NCBI GenBank assembly: GCA_005880915.1
Contig: VBIW01000034.1
Span: forward strand, 124,001-188,000
Origin: Chloroflexota bacterium
GTDB lineage: Bacteria; Chloroflexota; Dormibacteria; Dormibacterales; Dormibacteraceae
Reading direction: 5' to 3'
Length of the DNA stretch: 64,000 nucleotides
Position numbers and translations under genes: made by a program. Below, piece by piece: positions 18,473-26,995 of the stretch (positions are counted from its first letter, which is position 1; each line of letters begins with the position of its first letter). A model generated the notes under the pieces. The model saw only the letters and a program-made list of their open reading frames with translations, was not told the DNA's origin and did no database searches.

Positions 18473-20557
18473 ATGCCCGAATCTGAGCCGAAGCCGAAGC
18501 TGATTGAACTCGTAGGGCCTGGCGCGGGCCAGGGTTGGAAGGCCGTCCTGAAGAGCGGCAAGCCCGCGGTCGTGCACGAAATCCCGATTCCCCAGGCCGA
18601 AGCTGCGGCCGCCGTGCCGCGTCTTCAGCGCCTCTACGACCACCGCCACCCCGCCCTCTCGCCGGTGCTCGCGTGGGGCACCGACCAGCAGGGAGTCTGG
18701 GTCGCGGTGGAGCCGAACGAGGGCACCTCCCTCGGCTCCATCCTTTCCCGTGGGCCGCTGACGCCCCCGGCCGCGGCTGCCCTCGGCACCGCGGTGCTTT
18801 CGGGTGTGGCGGCCCTCCATGAGGCAGGGATCGCGATGGGCGGTTTCGGAGCGACGGCGGTTCGCGTCACCTCCAACGGCGAGGTCAGGATTGCCGGCCA
18901 CCCGGCTGCGGCGGTCCGCGGCGCCCCCTCGCAGAGCGACCTTCGGGCGGATGTCCGCTCCGGCGGCATGGCCGTGTGCGCCGCGTTCGGGGTCGACCCC
19001 GCCGGTGCCCCCGCTCCGCCGAACATCCCGCCCGGCCTCGTCGTGACGATGCGCTCGATGGCGAGCGGCGCCATGGGCCCGTCGGCTGACCGCGCGCAAG
19101 GCGCGCTCCGCGAGATGGCTGCTCCGCTCCTGGCCCCGGACCGGCAGAACGCCGCGCAGACCGAGCTCGCCACGCGGGCTGGCGGACGGGAGGTCCCGGC
19201 GATCACCCCCTTCCTGCCCCCAGGCGAGGTTGCGCCCGCCCGCCAGACCGTGGCGCCGGCCCCGGCGCCGTACATCGCGCCACCTCGCCGTGAGGACACG
19301 CCGGTTCGCTCCCCGGCCTCTTATGACGCCCCCGACCGGCCGCTCCAGACATATCCCGGCCTGCCTGCGATCACGTTCCCGCCGGCACCCGTAGCGCCCC
19401 CTGCCCCGGCCCCCGTCGCGCCGGCGGCGAGCGCCCCGAGCGTCCCGACGTGGTCTGAGCCCCCAGCGGCCCCGCCGTCGACTTTTGAGGCCCCCGCAGC
19501 CGGCGCGACGAACGCGCCGGCTCCCGCGCCTGTCGAGATTCCCCAGCCGGCCGAGCCCGAGCCTCCCCGGCCTGCCCGCAGCTGGGAGACCGCGGCCCCG
19601 GCCGCTCCTTTTGCCACCTCAGCACCGGCGCCCGCCTCACCGTTCGCCACCTCGGCACCCGCCCCCGCTGCCCCGGCTCCTCCCCCGCCCGCACCCGCAC
19701 CGCCGCCTGCCCAGGAGACCTGGTCACCTGTCGAGGCGCCGGTCTGGAAGCCGGGCGGGACGATCCCCGCCGAACCCCTTGGGGTCGGCGCGGCCGTCGT
19801 CGAGACGGCCCGATCCACGAACCCGCCCGCCCTCGCGCCTACGCCCGTGCCTGCGCCGGTCTGGACCCCGGCCCCGGCCCGGACCCCGACCCCCGCCCCG
19901 GTTCCTGCCCGAAGGCCGGGTGTGCCTCGGCCTCCCTCGCGTGGGGCCGGACTCCTGGACGAGCGGCCGCCGTGGCTGATCCCCGGCGCGGTCGCGGTCG
20001 CCATCGTCGTCCTGCTCGGCATCTTCGGCGTCATCGTGCTGGCCAACCGCGGTGGAACGACTACGGGCCAGGTGCACTCGACCTCAACTCCGTCCGCCCA
20101 CACGGCCGGCTCCCCGAAGTCGAGCCCGAGCGCATCTCCGAGCACGAAGGGTCCGCTTGCTGTCCCCAACTTCGGGCCCGCCGGCGCTGACCAGCTCAAG
20201 TCGCTCCAGTTCTGCACCTCGGCGACGCCCTGCCCGATCGCTGTCGGAGTACCCAGCGAGACGGCGACCAACTGTGACCTGAGCTCCTGCACGATCGAGG
20301 TGGCGCTCTACTTCACGACGGGGCAGAAGGTCCCGGTGAAGTACGACTTGAAGTTCTTCGATCGATGCACGGGCACGACCACCGACCTACCGGGCCCGCC
20401 GGCATATACGCCGCCGAACTACGCCGTCGTGATTCCTCGCGACAAATGGGCGGTCAGCATTCCCAGCGGCGTGAAGTCCGGAGCTCTCGTCGCCGTCGCA
20501 AGCCAGCCGTCAGTCGCCGCCTCGGCGCCGCTGATGCTGGGTGGCGATAGCTGCTAG
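18473..20557 (+). CDS. Membrane-anchored pseudokinase-like protein with Pro/Ala-rich linker
   Basis: This 694-aa protein has three regions. Residues 1-230 resemble the shell of a bacterial Ser/Thr kinase (HPALSPVLAWGTDQQGVWVAVEP as hinge, GVAALHEAGIAMGGFGATAVRV where HRD-x4-N is expected, EVRIAGHP where DFG is expected), but the catalytic HRD Asp and DFG Asp are missing. Residues about 245-495 are almost pure Pro/Ala with repeats such as PFATSAPAPA. One transmembrane helix follows (about 501-524, IPGAVAVAIVVLLGIFGVIVL). The C-terminal 165 residues are extracytoplasmic with five Cys, four in paired groups (CTSATPC, CDLSSC). Such architecture recalls cell-wall sensing PknB-like proteins without activity; this is inferred. 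Confidence 0.75.
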   Translation: MPESEPKPKLIELVGPGAGQGWKAVLKSGKPAVVHEIPIPQAEAAAAVPRLQRLYDHRHPALSPVLAWGTDQQGVWVAVEPNEGTSLGSILSRGPLTPPAAAALGTAVLSGVAALHEAGIAMGGFGATAVRVTSNGEVRIAGHPAAAVRGAPSQSDLRADVRSGGMAVCAAFGVDPAGAPAPPNIPPGLVVTMRSMASGAMGPSADRAQGALREMAAPLLAPDRQNAAQTELATRAGGREVPAITPFLPPGEVAPARQTVAPAPAPYIAPPRREDTPVRSPASYDAPDRPLQTYPGLPAITFPPAPVAPPAPAPVAPAASAPSVPTWSEPPAAPPSTFEAPAAGATNAPAPAPVEIPQPAEPEPPRPARSWETAAPAAPFATSAPAPASPFATSAPAPAAPAPPPPAPAPPPAQETWSPVEAPVWKPGGTIPAEPLGVGAAVVETARSTNPPALAPTPVPAPVWTPAPARTPTPAPVPARRPGVPRPPSRGAGLLDERPPWLIPGAVAVAIVVLLGIFGVIVLANRGGTTTGQVHSTSTPSAHTAGSPKSSPSASPSTKGPLAVPNFGPAGADQLKSLQFCTSATPCPIAVGVPSETATNCDLSSCTIEVALYFTTGQKVPVKYDLKFFDRCTGTTTDLPGPPAYTPPNYAVVIPRDKWAVSIPSGVKSGALVAVASQPSVAASAPLMLGGDSC

Positions 20558-21357
20558 CTCGGCCGCAGGTCGTAGCGCAGGAACAGAAAATCACCATGCC
20601 TGCGGGCGCTGAGCATGCGGGTCCACGCGCCCTTCTCCGGTAGGAGCTCGACGCCGGCGACCATGCCCAGGCGCTCGTCGCCGTCCCGGCCCGCGACGAC
20701 CGGGGAGATGGTGACGAACGCCTCGTCGAGCAGCTTGCGGTCGAGCAGCTCGCCCAGCACGTGGGGACCGCCCTCGGTGAGAATCACGGCGTAGCCGCCC
20801 TCACGCATCGCGTCCAGCGCCCGCGCCAGGTCGACCGGCCCCCGCTCCCCCGCCTCCATCACGTCGCATGAACCCGGGAGGGAGCCGCGCAAGGTCGCAG
20901 CCACCGTCGACGTGGTCACGATGGTCGCCCCGCCGGCGAGCGCCGGATGGGAGAGGTCGACGTCTCCGCGCGAAGTCAGCACGAAAAGCCTGGGCTGTGC
21001 CTTGCGCCCGAGGCCGGCGCGAAGCCTGGCGAAGCTCGCGGCGAGGTCGGGGTAGATGTGCTCAGGGGTCCACTGGTGACCGGGCGTCGCGCGCAGCGTT
21101 CCCGCGCCGAGCAGGACGGCGTCGGCGCACGCCCGCAGCAGCCCCATCAGGAATCGGTCGGGCTGGTTGCGGCCGCTGATCACCGAACCGGCCGATGGAT
21201 GCGACCCCAGCGATACGACGCCGTCGAGCGACGTGACGAAATTGGAGTAGACGGCGCGCTCCGCGAATCCGAGCCGGCCGTAGATCCGCTCCAGGTCCTG
21301 GGGCAGGTCGTAACGAGGCAGGTCAGCCTCGAAGAGGACGTCGAACGGTTCGATCAG
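20554..21357 (-). CDS. RibD C-terminal domain reductase-like protein
   Basis: This 267-aa protein is a dihydrofolate-reductase-fold pyrimidine/pterin reductase domain as in the C-terminal half of RibD: SNFVTSLDGVVSLG at the N-terminal strand, DAVLLGAGTLRATP, and VILTEGGPHVLGELLDRKLLDEAFVTISPVVAG. There is no deaminase domain. The frame stays open far upstream over folE but that part is not conserved-looking. No ATG, GTG or TTG occurs between the folE stop and the domain, so a CTG at 21357, overlapping the stop as CTGA, is the best start. Coupling to folE suggests a reductive step on a pterin or riboflavin precursor. Confidence 0.82.
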   Translation of the reverse strand: MIEPFDVLFEADLPRYDLPQDLERIYGRLGFAERAVYSNFVTSLDGVVSLGSHPSAGSVISGRNQPDRFLMGLLRACADAVLLGAGTLRATPGHQWTPEHIYPDLAASFARLRAGLGRKAQPRLFVLTSRGDVDLSHPALAGGATIVTTSTVAATLRGSLPGSCDVMEAGERGPVDLARALDAMREGGYAVILTEGGPHVLGELLDRKLLDEAFVTISPVVAGRDGDERLGMVAGVELLPEKGAWTRMLSARRHGDFLFLRYDLRPS

Positions 21358-22007
21358 TGATCCGACCGGGATCTGGCCGTTTCCAGGAATTCGTTGCGCA
21401 GCTGCGGGTCGTTTTCGTAGTTGCCGCGCCAGTTCGAGGTCCAGGTCCTGGAGTGGCTCTCGCGGACCCCTCGCATCTGCGTGCACAGGTGCATCGCGTT
21501 CATGTGGACGGCCACGCCGTGGGGCTTGAGCACCCGAACGAGCTCGTCCGCGATCTCGACACCGACGCGCTCCTGGACCGTGAATCGCCGCGCGAAGACG
21601 CGTACCAGGCGGGTCAGCTTGGAGGTGCCGATGATCTCCTCGTGCGCGATGTAGCCGATGTACGCGTGGCCGTGGAATGGCAGCGCGTGGTGCTCGCAGA
21701 GCGAGTAGAACTCGATCGGTCCCTCGATGACCTGGCTGATGCTGCAGTCGGGCCCACCATGACATTCGGTCGGAAAAGCGGTGAGCAGCTTGGGGTCGCC
21801 CTCATAGCCGGAGGTGGCTTCATAGAGCGCGCGCAGGTGGCGTTGAGGTGTGTTCCGCGTGCCCGGCGTGTCCAGGTCCATTCCAAACGCCTGGAAGATC
21901 TCGGCCGCGTAGCCCTCGAACCTCTTCCACTGGTCGGGCGTGATGTGTCGGGGGCGGGCCTGCTCCCACTGCGTGGTCTCTTCGGGGTCAGACGCAAGCG
22001 CGGACAT
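21354..22007 (-). CDS. folE: GTP cyclohydrolase I
   Basis: This 217-aa enzyme opens GTP to dihydroneopterin triphosphate, the entry to folate or other pterins. Zinc ligands are Cys and His in SLCEHHALPFHG and Cys in MHLCTQMRGV; catalytic and fold motifs include IIGTSKLTRLVRVFARRFTVQERV. The segment before the active site (TECHGGPDCSISQVIEGPIEFYS) carries two extra Cys not usual in the family. It is translationally coupled to the RibD-C gene downstream. The C-terminus after RTWTSNWRGNY is a short extension. Confidence 0.94.
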   Translation of the reverse strand: MSALASDPEETTQWEQARPRHITPDQWKRFEGYAAEIFQAFGMDLDTPGTRNTPQRHLRALYEATSGYEGDPKLLTAFPTECHGGPDCSISQVIEGPIEFYSLCEHHALPFHGHAYIGYIAHEEIIGTSKLTRLVRVFARRFTVQERVGVEIADELVRVLKPHGVAVHMNAMHLCTQMRGVRESHSRTWTSNWRGNYENDPQLRNEFLETARSRSDH

Positions 22008-22062
22008 GCTTGTCTCCTTCGGCTCGGCTGGCGGGTCCGCATCAATGTACGGCCGAGGGGAG

Positions 22063-22797
22063 CTACGACGTCTGGATGTCGATCACCAGCCGGTCCGGGT
22101 TGCTGAGGAAGAATGAGCGGTAGCAGGCCGGACCAGAGATGCCGAGCCCAAGCTGCACCACGCCTTCGAAGTCCTCCACGCGCTGGACTTCCACCAGCCC
22201 GGTGTAGCCCGTCTTGATGTCGAACGAGCCGGTGTAGGCGGTGTGCAGATCGGTGCCATGAATGATGACCAGGATGCCGTTGCTGCCCAGAAGTGTCACG
22301 GTCTGACCGCTGGGAGACCGCGTGAAGGTCGTGCCGGCCTGAGGCTTGACCTCGACCGACGAGGGTTGGCCGTTCGTGAACTCGATTGTCAGCCGGTCGT
22401 AACCGGTGTGTGTCCCGGTCGCCAGCCGGTCGATGTACGTCTCGGCAGGCGCCGAGGCGCCCGTCGTCGGCGGTGTGCTCGCGCAGACCATGGCGGGCAG
22501 GCTCGAAGTCGGCGTTGGCGAGACACCCGGCGCGGATGGCGTTGGAGTCGGGCTCGACCCTGCGATCGGACCCGCCGGAGACGGAGAACGCCGGTTCAGC
22601 GGGTTGGCGACCACCAGGACGCCGACCAGAAGCACCGCGATCACAGCGGCGGCGACGGCCGCAATCCAGTAATGGCCGGTAGCGGCCGGTGCGCCGGCCA
22701 GCGACGAGCGGACCCGGTCGCGGAGCGCGGGGCTCGGCGAGCCGCTCATCTGGTCGATGGCGTTGTTCAGCTCGCGGCGGAAGTTCTCGTTTGTCAT
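22063..22797 (-). CDS. Membrane protein paired with ECF sigma factor (probable anti-sigma), AMIN-like C-terminus
   Basis: This 244-aa protein has a short cytoplasmic N-terminus (about 1-40, RRELNNAIDQM), one transmembrane helix (about 44-64), a Ser/Pro/Thr linker and an extracytoplasmic beta-rich domain (about 110-244) ending in FFLSNPDRLVIDIQTS, which looks like the end of AMIN-type domains (P-x-R-hydrophobic-hydrophobic-DI). It begins 1 bp after the sigma factor stop. An anti-sigma role is inferred from topology and position; the zinc HxxxCxxC motif of classical ZAS domains is absent. Confidence 0.7.
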   Translation of the reverse strand: MTNENFRRELNNAIDQMSGSPSPALRDRVRSSLAGAPAATGHYWIAAVAAAVIAVLLVGVLVVANPLNRRSPSPAGPIAGSSPTPTPSAPGVSPTPTSSLPAMVCASTPPTTGASAPAETYIDRLATGTHTGYDRLTIEFTNGQPSSVEVKPQAGTTFTRSPSGQTVTLLGSNGILVIIHGTDLHTAYTGSFDIKTGYTGLVEVQRVEDFEGVVQLGLGISGPACYRSFFLSNPDRLVIDIQTS

Positions 22798-22798
22798 C

Positions 22799-23338
22799 TC
22801 AGAACACCTCTTCCTGGGTCAGGTCGGATCTCATGCGCCGGGCCGCGCGGTAGATGCGCGACTTGGCGGCGGACGGGGAGACATGGAGAATGCGGGCGAC
22901 CTCCTCGAGCGGCAGGTCGAGATAGAAATGCAGGACGAGTGGGAGCCTCTCTTCGGGGCTCAGCTTGAGCAGCGCCTGGTGGAGGTCATATGAGCCGGCG
23001 CCGAATTCCGTGTCGCGGTCGGTCTCGACCTCGGCCATCTTCAGGACGCCCCACCAGCGCTGCCGTCGTGTCATGCGGCACTCATTGGCCACGATCGACA
23101 GGAACCACGATCGAAGCGAGCCGAGGTCGCCCCGGAGCTGGCGCAGCTTGCGCCACGCCTTGATCGAGGCCTCCTGTACGGCGTCCTCGGCGGCCCCGCG
23201 GTCGGCCAGCATCACAGCAGCCAGGCGGTACGCGGGATCGAGGAGCGGGTCGATCAGGCTCGCGAAGGAGTTGGCGTCACCCGCGGCGGCGCTCAGCATG
23301 AGCTGCGGTCGTTGTTCCATCAGCGTTGCGGATGACAT
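22799..23338 (-). CDS. RNA polymerase ECF-type sigma factor
   Basis: This 179-aa sigma-70 family protein has region 2 (about 20-85: DPAYRLAAVMLADRGAAEDAVQEASIKAWRKL ... LRSWFLSIVANECR) and region 4 (about 120-172: LPLVLHFYLDLPLEEVARIL followed by the recognition helix SPSAAKSRIYRAARRMR). It directs transcription of a stress or envelope regulon, probably including its own operon. ATG at 23338 is preferred; the frame extends back to a TTG at 23377. It is divergent from a GT2 gene, so the 70-bp gap between them must hold both promoters. Confidence 0.9.
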   Translation of the reverse strand: MSSATLMEQRPQLMLSAAAGDANSFASLIDPLLDPAYRLAAVMLADRGAAEDAVQEASIKAWRKLRQLRGDLGSLRSWFLSIVANECRMTRRQRWWGVLKMAEVETDRDTEFGAGSYDLHQALLKLSPEERLPLVLHFYLDLPLEEVARILHVSPSAAKSRIYRAARRMRSDLTQEEVF

Positions 23339-23408
23339 CCTGCCTGTTAGATGCGGGGATGGGCGGTTTGGTTGCAACGTGCCCGGTTAGCTAGAGTTCT
23401 GGGGTTGC

Positions 23409-24215
23409 ATGGCCAAAAAGCCCCTTCTGTCGGTGATGATGCCGGCCTACAACGAAGAGCGGACGATCGAGATCATTCTCAACCACGTCCTCGATCGGCC
23501 TGAGGTCGGCGAGGTCATCGTGGTCGACGACGGGTCGACCGACGGCACCTGGAAGGTCCTGAGCCAGCTTGCCAGGGACGATTCACGGGTTCGCCCCTTC
23601 AAACAGCCCGAGAACATGGGCAAGGGCGCCGCGCTGCAGCGGGCCGTCTCGGAGCTCCGGATGCAGTTCGCGCTGGTTCAAGACGCCGACCTCGAGTACG
23701 ACCCCCGCGACTATCCGGCTCTCCTGGAACCCCTCTTCGAGGGCCGCGCCGACGCCGTGTTCGGTGTCCGCGGGTTTGCCGGGCAGACTGCTTTCAGCTT
23801 CTGGTTCGTGCTCGGCAACAAGGCGGTGACATTCGCGACCAACCTGCTGTTCGACTGCTACATCTCGGACATGGAGACCGGCTACAAGGTTCTTCGCTCG
23901 GACCTCTGGCGGCGACTCAACCTGCAGGGCACCCGCTTCGACATCGAGCCCGACATCACGGCGCGGATTCTCCGGCTGGGTTACCGGATTCACGAGATCC
24001 CGATTCGCTACTACGCGCGAAGCCGTGAAGAAGGCAAGAAGCTCACCTGGACGGATGGTGTGCGGGCGCTGGGAACCCTGGCCCGCCTGCGCCTGGCGTC
24101 AGACAGCCAGCTGTTCGGTCCTTCGGCCGATGACGAATATCACCGCAAGCGTCAGCGTGAGCTCGCCGAGCGGCATCCCCTCATCACGGACGCAAAACGC
24201 GAATCCAACCCCTAG
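23409..24215 (+). CDS. GT2 family glycosyltransferase (dolichyl-phosphate-mannose-synthase-like)
   Basis: This 268-aa GT-A glycosyltransferase has the N-terminal strand LSVMMPAYNEERTIE, VVDDGSTDGT for the nucleotide, the DAD metal motif in VQDADLEYDPRDY, acceptor-region ISDMETGYKV, and FDIEPDITARILRLGYRIHEIPI. These match polyprenyl-phosphate mannosyl/glucosyl synthases without C-terminal membrane helices. It probably charges a lipid carrier with a sugar for the downstream surface-glycan pathway. The donor is not determinable. Start ATG at 23409. Confidence 0.88.
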   Translation: MAKKPLLSVMMPAYNEERTIEIILNHVLDRPEVGEVIVVDDGSTDGTWKVLSQLARDDSRVRPFKQPENMGKGAALQRAVSELRMQFALVQDADLEYDPRDYPALLEPLFEGRADAVFGVRGFAGQTAFSFWFVLGNKAVTFATNLLFDCYISDMETGYKVLRSDLWRRLNLQGTRFDIEPDITARILRLGYRIHEIPIRYYARSREEGKKLTWTDGVRALGTLARLRLASDSQLFGPSADDEYHRKRQRELAERHPLITDAKRESNP

Positions 24216-24364
24216 CGCCCGGGCCCGGCTCCGCCGTGCCGGTCGTCCGAGGGTCTGGCGCCTATGATGCTGCTTCGCCGGCCGCCTCGGCAGCGCCTTG
24301 ATCGTCAATCCCAGCACTACGATGCAGCAGTGAACAACCGGATCCGAAGCCGGCCACACGATCT

Positions 24365-25771
24365 ATGAAGAGCTACTGGCGATCGGTGCTCCCTGTCCCA
24401 GCCACCGATGCCGTCGTTTCGCTGGCGGCGCTGTGGATCGCGTATACCTTTCGATTTCGTTTCGACCCGACAACGATTCCAGGCGGTGAGATTCCCGCGC
24501 CCGGCCGCTACATCGCCGCCGCCCCGATCGTCGGGCTGGTGGTGATCGGGGTCTTCCTTTTCATGGGCGTCTACGTCGTCCGCCGCGGCCAGCAGTTCAT
24601 CGATGAGATCTTCGCGGTGCTCAAGGCGATGGCGGTTACGGTCGTCGTCGTCTTCGCCTTGATCGGCCTGTACCGGCAAGGCGAGTTCACCTACTCGCGA
24701 CTCACCTTCGTCTACTGGGCCCTCGTCGCCACGGTGATGCTGCTCATCGCCCGCTACGTGCTGAGGCGAATCCGCACGAGACGGTGGGAGCGCGGCGAGG
24801 GGGTTGACCGCGTGGTCGTGGTGGGATCAGGCGCTGCCGCTGACCTGGTACTCCAGCGCATCCGCATGTTTCCCGACTACGGCTACAAGGTGGTCGGACT
24901 TATCACGGACAGCAAGGCGCCCGCCAAAGTCTCGAACAGCTCGGACGTTCTTGGCGCCACCGGGGATCTTCGCCGCGTCATCGACGAGCAAAAGGTCAAC
25001 CTCGTTTTCGTCGCGGAGCCTGAACTTTCTCAGGACCGGATCCTCGAGCTGGTCGATTCATGTCGCGATTGCGGTGTCGACTTTCGCATCGTGCCGAGCA
25101 TGCTCGAGATCATGACCAGTCGAGTCGCCGCCGACCAGCTCGACGGGATCCCCCTTCTGCAGTTTCGTCATGGTCTCGACGTCGACGCGGCCAAGGCGAC
25201 CTCCAAGCGCGTCCTCGACGTGGTGATCTCGGGACTGGGAATGATCCTCATCTCGCCTCTGCTGCTCGTGATCGCCATCTTGATCAGGGCCACATCCCCC
25301 GGACCCGTCCTCATTCACCAGGAGCGGTCTGGGTTGGACGAGAAGCCGATGCTGATGCATAAGTTCCGCACCATGAGGGTGGACGCGGAAGCAGCCAGCG
25401 GACCGGTGTGGACGTCGGCAAGCGACCCACGGCGGACCGCCGTCGGACGATTCCTGCGGCGCTTCAGCCTCGATGAGCTGCCACAGCTGTGGAACGTCCT
25501 CATCGGCGAGATGAGCCTCGTCGGTCCGCGGCCGGAGCGCCCGCATTTTGTCGACGAGTTCAAGGACCGCGTCCAGCGCTACGCCGACCGCCACCTGGTT
25601 CGGCCAGGTGTCACAGGATGGGCGCAGGTCAACGACTTGCGGGGCCAGACCTCGGTCGAGGAGCGCCTGATCTACGACCTCTATTACATCGAGAACTGGT
25701 CATTGGCCTTTGACTTGAAGATCATCCTGATCACGTTGTTCCGGATCTTCACCAGCAAGAACGCCTATTGA
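24365..25771 (+). CDS. Exopolysaccharide biosynthesis polyprenyl glycosylphosphotransferase
   Basis: This 468-aa initiating enzyme of surface polysaccharide synthesis transfers a sugar-1-phosphate to undecaprenyl phosphate. Four N-terminal transmembrane helices are followed by a Rossmann-like domain (VVVVGSGAAADLVLQRIRMF), a re-entrant helix (about 280-302) and the cytoplasmic catalytic domain with KFRTM, DELPQLWNVL, GEMSLVGPRPERP and VRPGVTGWAQV. The architecture is WbaP/WcaJ-like. It opens the rightward run of glycan genes, after a 149-bp gap that holds no other feature I can support. Confidence 0.93.
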   Translation: MKSYWRSVLPVPATDAVVSLAALWIAYTFRFRFDPTTIPGGEIPAPGRYIAAAPIVGLVVIGVFLFMGVYVVRRGQQFIDEIFAVLKAMAVTVVVVFALIGLYRQGEFTYSRLTFVYWALVATVMLLIARYVLRRIRTRRWERGEGVDRVVVVGSGAAADLVLQRIRMFPDYGYKVVGLITDSKAPAKVSNSSDVLGATGDLRRVIDEQKVNLVFVAEPELSQDRILELVDSCRDCGVDFRIVPSMLEIMTSRVAADQLDGIPLLQFRHGLDVDAAKATSKRVLDVVISGLGMILISPLLLVIAILIRATSPGPVLIHQERSGLDEKPMLMHKFRTMRVDAEAASGPVWTSASDPRRTAVGRFLRRFSLDELPQLWNVLIGEMSLVGPRPERPHFVDEFKDRVQRYADRHLVRPGVTGWAQVNDLRGQTSVEERLIYDLYYIENWSLAFDLKIILITLFRIFTSKNAY

Positions 25772-25777
25772 GCCCGC

Positions 25778-26995
25778 GTGCACATAAGCGGTAGGCCGTA
25801 CTTCGTCACCACGGCGCTGGCGGCGCTGACCTGTGCCCTTGCGCCCGCGTATGTCGTGCGATGGCACGTCGGTCCCCTGCCGTCAACCGCGCTCGAAGCG
25901 GCGATCGTTCTCACAGTGGTCTCGTATGCGGTCGAGACGTGGCGCAGCCACGCGCCCTTTCAGTGGAGGTCGCCCTTCACGATTCCGGCGGCGGTCTTCC
26001 TGGTCGGCGGAGCGATCGGGGTGCTTGTCTCGCCTGAGCACGTGAAAGGCCTGGGGCTCTATCGCGCTTACCTCGTCGAACCGATCGCGTTCTTCTTCGT
26101 CCTCGGCAACGCGCTCACCGACGTGCGGCGCGCGTGGTTGGTCCTCCTCGGTCTGGCCCTCGGAGCATCGGTCGCGGGGCTGGCCAACAGCTTTGTCGTC
26201 GTGCAGGCGATCCGCCACCACACGCTCGACGTCAGCATCCCACCGCCTGTGGTCATCTACAACACGGCGAACGCGACTGCGATGTTCCTGGTGCCGCTCA
26301 TCGGCATGGCGGCGAGCATCGCTTTGTACGACCGCGACCGGAGGGTCCGGCTCGTCAGCGCCGCATTTGGCGGGGTGTTCGTACTTGCCACGTTCTTGAG
26401 CCTGTCGCGCGGCGGGCTGCTCGCGCTTGCCGTGATCGCGATGATCCTCGCCGTGATGAACCGCTATCGGCTGTTCCTGGTTCCGGCGGTGCTCGTGGCG
26501 GGGGTGATCTCCGTCCTGATTCCCGGCATCCGCTCTCGCCTCGCGCACGAATTCAATCCCTCGGACCCCAACAACACATTTCTCTCCAGGACCCATCTCT
26601 GGCAGGCGACGCTGGAGATGCTGCGCGACCATCCGATCTTCGGCACCGGGATGTTCGGCTTCGCGCGGAGCATCCAGCCGTATCGCGGCGGGGTGTACGA
26701 GGAAAACCTCATCTATCCGCACAACCTGTTTCTCAACTTCTGGACCGAGACCGGACTTCTCGGCCTCGCCGGATTTCTCTGGCTTCTGGTCCAGGCCTTC
26801 AGGACAGGATGGCGCGGCTGGGTTGCCGGCGCGGCCGCGTGGCGGCCTCTCCAGCTCGGCGTGGTGCTGGCGATGGTCGCCGTCATCGTGCACGGCCAGG
26901 TCGACGTGCCTTACTTCAAGAACGACCTGGCCCTGGAGTTCTGGACGCTGCTGGGAGTTTCCTGGGCAGGATCGCAGGCTTCGTCCAGCAGCTGA
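25778..26995 (+). CDS. O-antigen ligase / polymerase family membrane protein
   Basis: This 405-aa multi-pass protein (about ten helices) has the Wzy_C hallmark: a large loop with RTHLWQATLEMLRDHPIFGTGMFGF and the conserved PHNLFLNFWTETGLLG. Family members either ligate O-antigen to a lipid core or polymerise repeat units at the outer face of the membrane. In an organism without clear LPS genes, polymerisation of repeat units is more likely. GTG start at 25778, 6 bp after the phosphotransferase stop. The stop overlaps the next GT2 start (TGATG). Confidence 0.87.
   Translation: MHISGRPYFVTTALAALTCALAPAYVVRWHVGPLPSTALEAAIVLTVVSYAVETWRSHAPFQWRSPFTIPAAVFLVGGAIGVLVSPEHVKGLGLYRAYLVEPIAFFFVLGNALTDVRRAWLVLLGLALGASVAGLANSFVVVQAIRHHTLDVSIPPPVVIYNTANATAMFLVPLIGMAASIALYDRDRRVRLVSAAFGGVFVLATFLSLSRGGLLALAVIAMILAVMNRYRLFLVPAVLVAGVISVLIPGIRSRLAHEFNPSDPNNTFLSRTHLWQATLEMLRDHPIFGTGMFGFARSIQPYRGGVYEENLIYPHNLFLNFWTETGLLGLAGFLWLLVQAFRTGWRGWVAGAAAWRPLQLGVVLAMVAVIVHGQVDVPYFKNDLALEFWTLLGVSWAGSQASSSS

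Noticed and set aside
18473..19170. Active Ser/Thr protein kinase
   Set aside because: The positions of the HRD and DFG aspartates are not acidic, so catalytic activity is unlikely.
21358..21765. N-terminal 136 codons upstream of the RibD-C domain in the same frame
   Set aside because: They overlap folE completely and translate to an Arg/Pro-rich sequence; folE has all its zinc and catalytic motifs.
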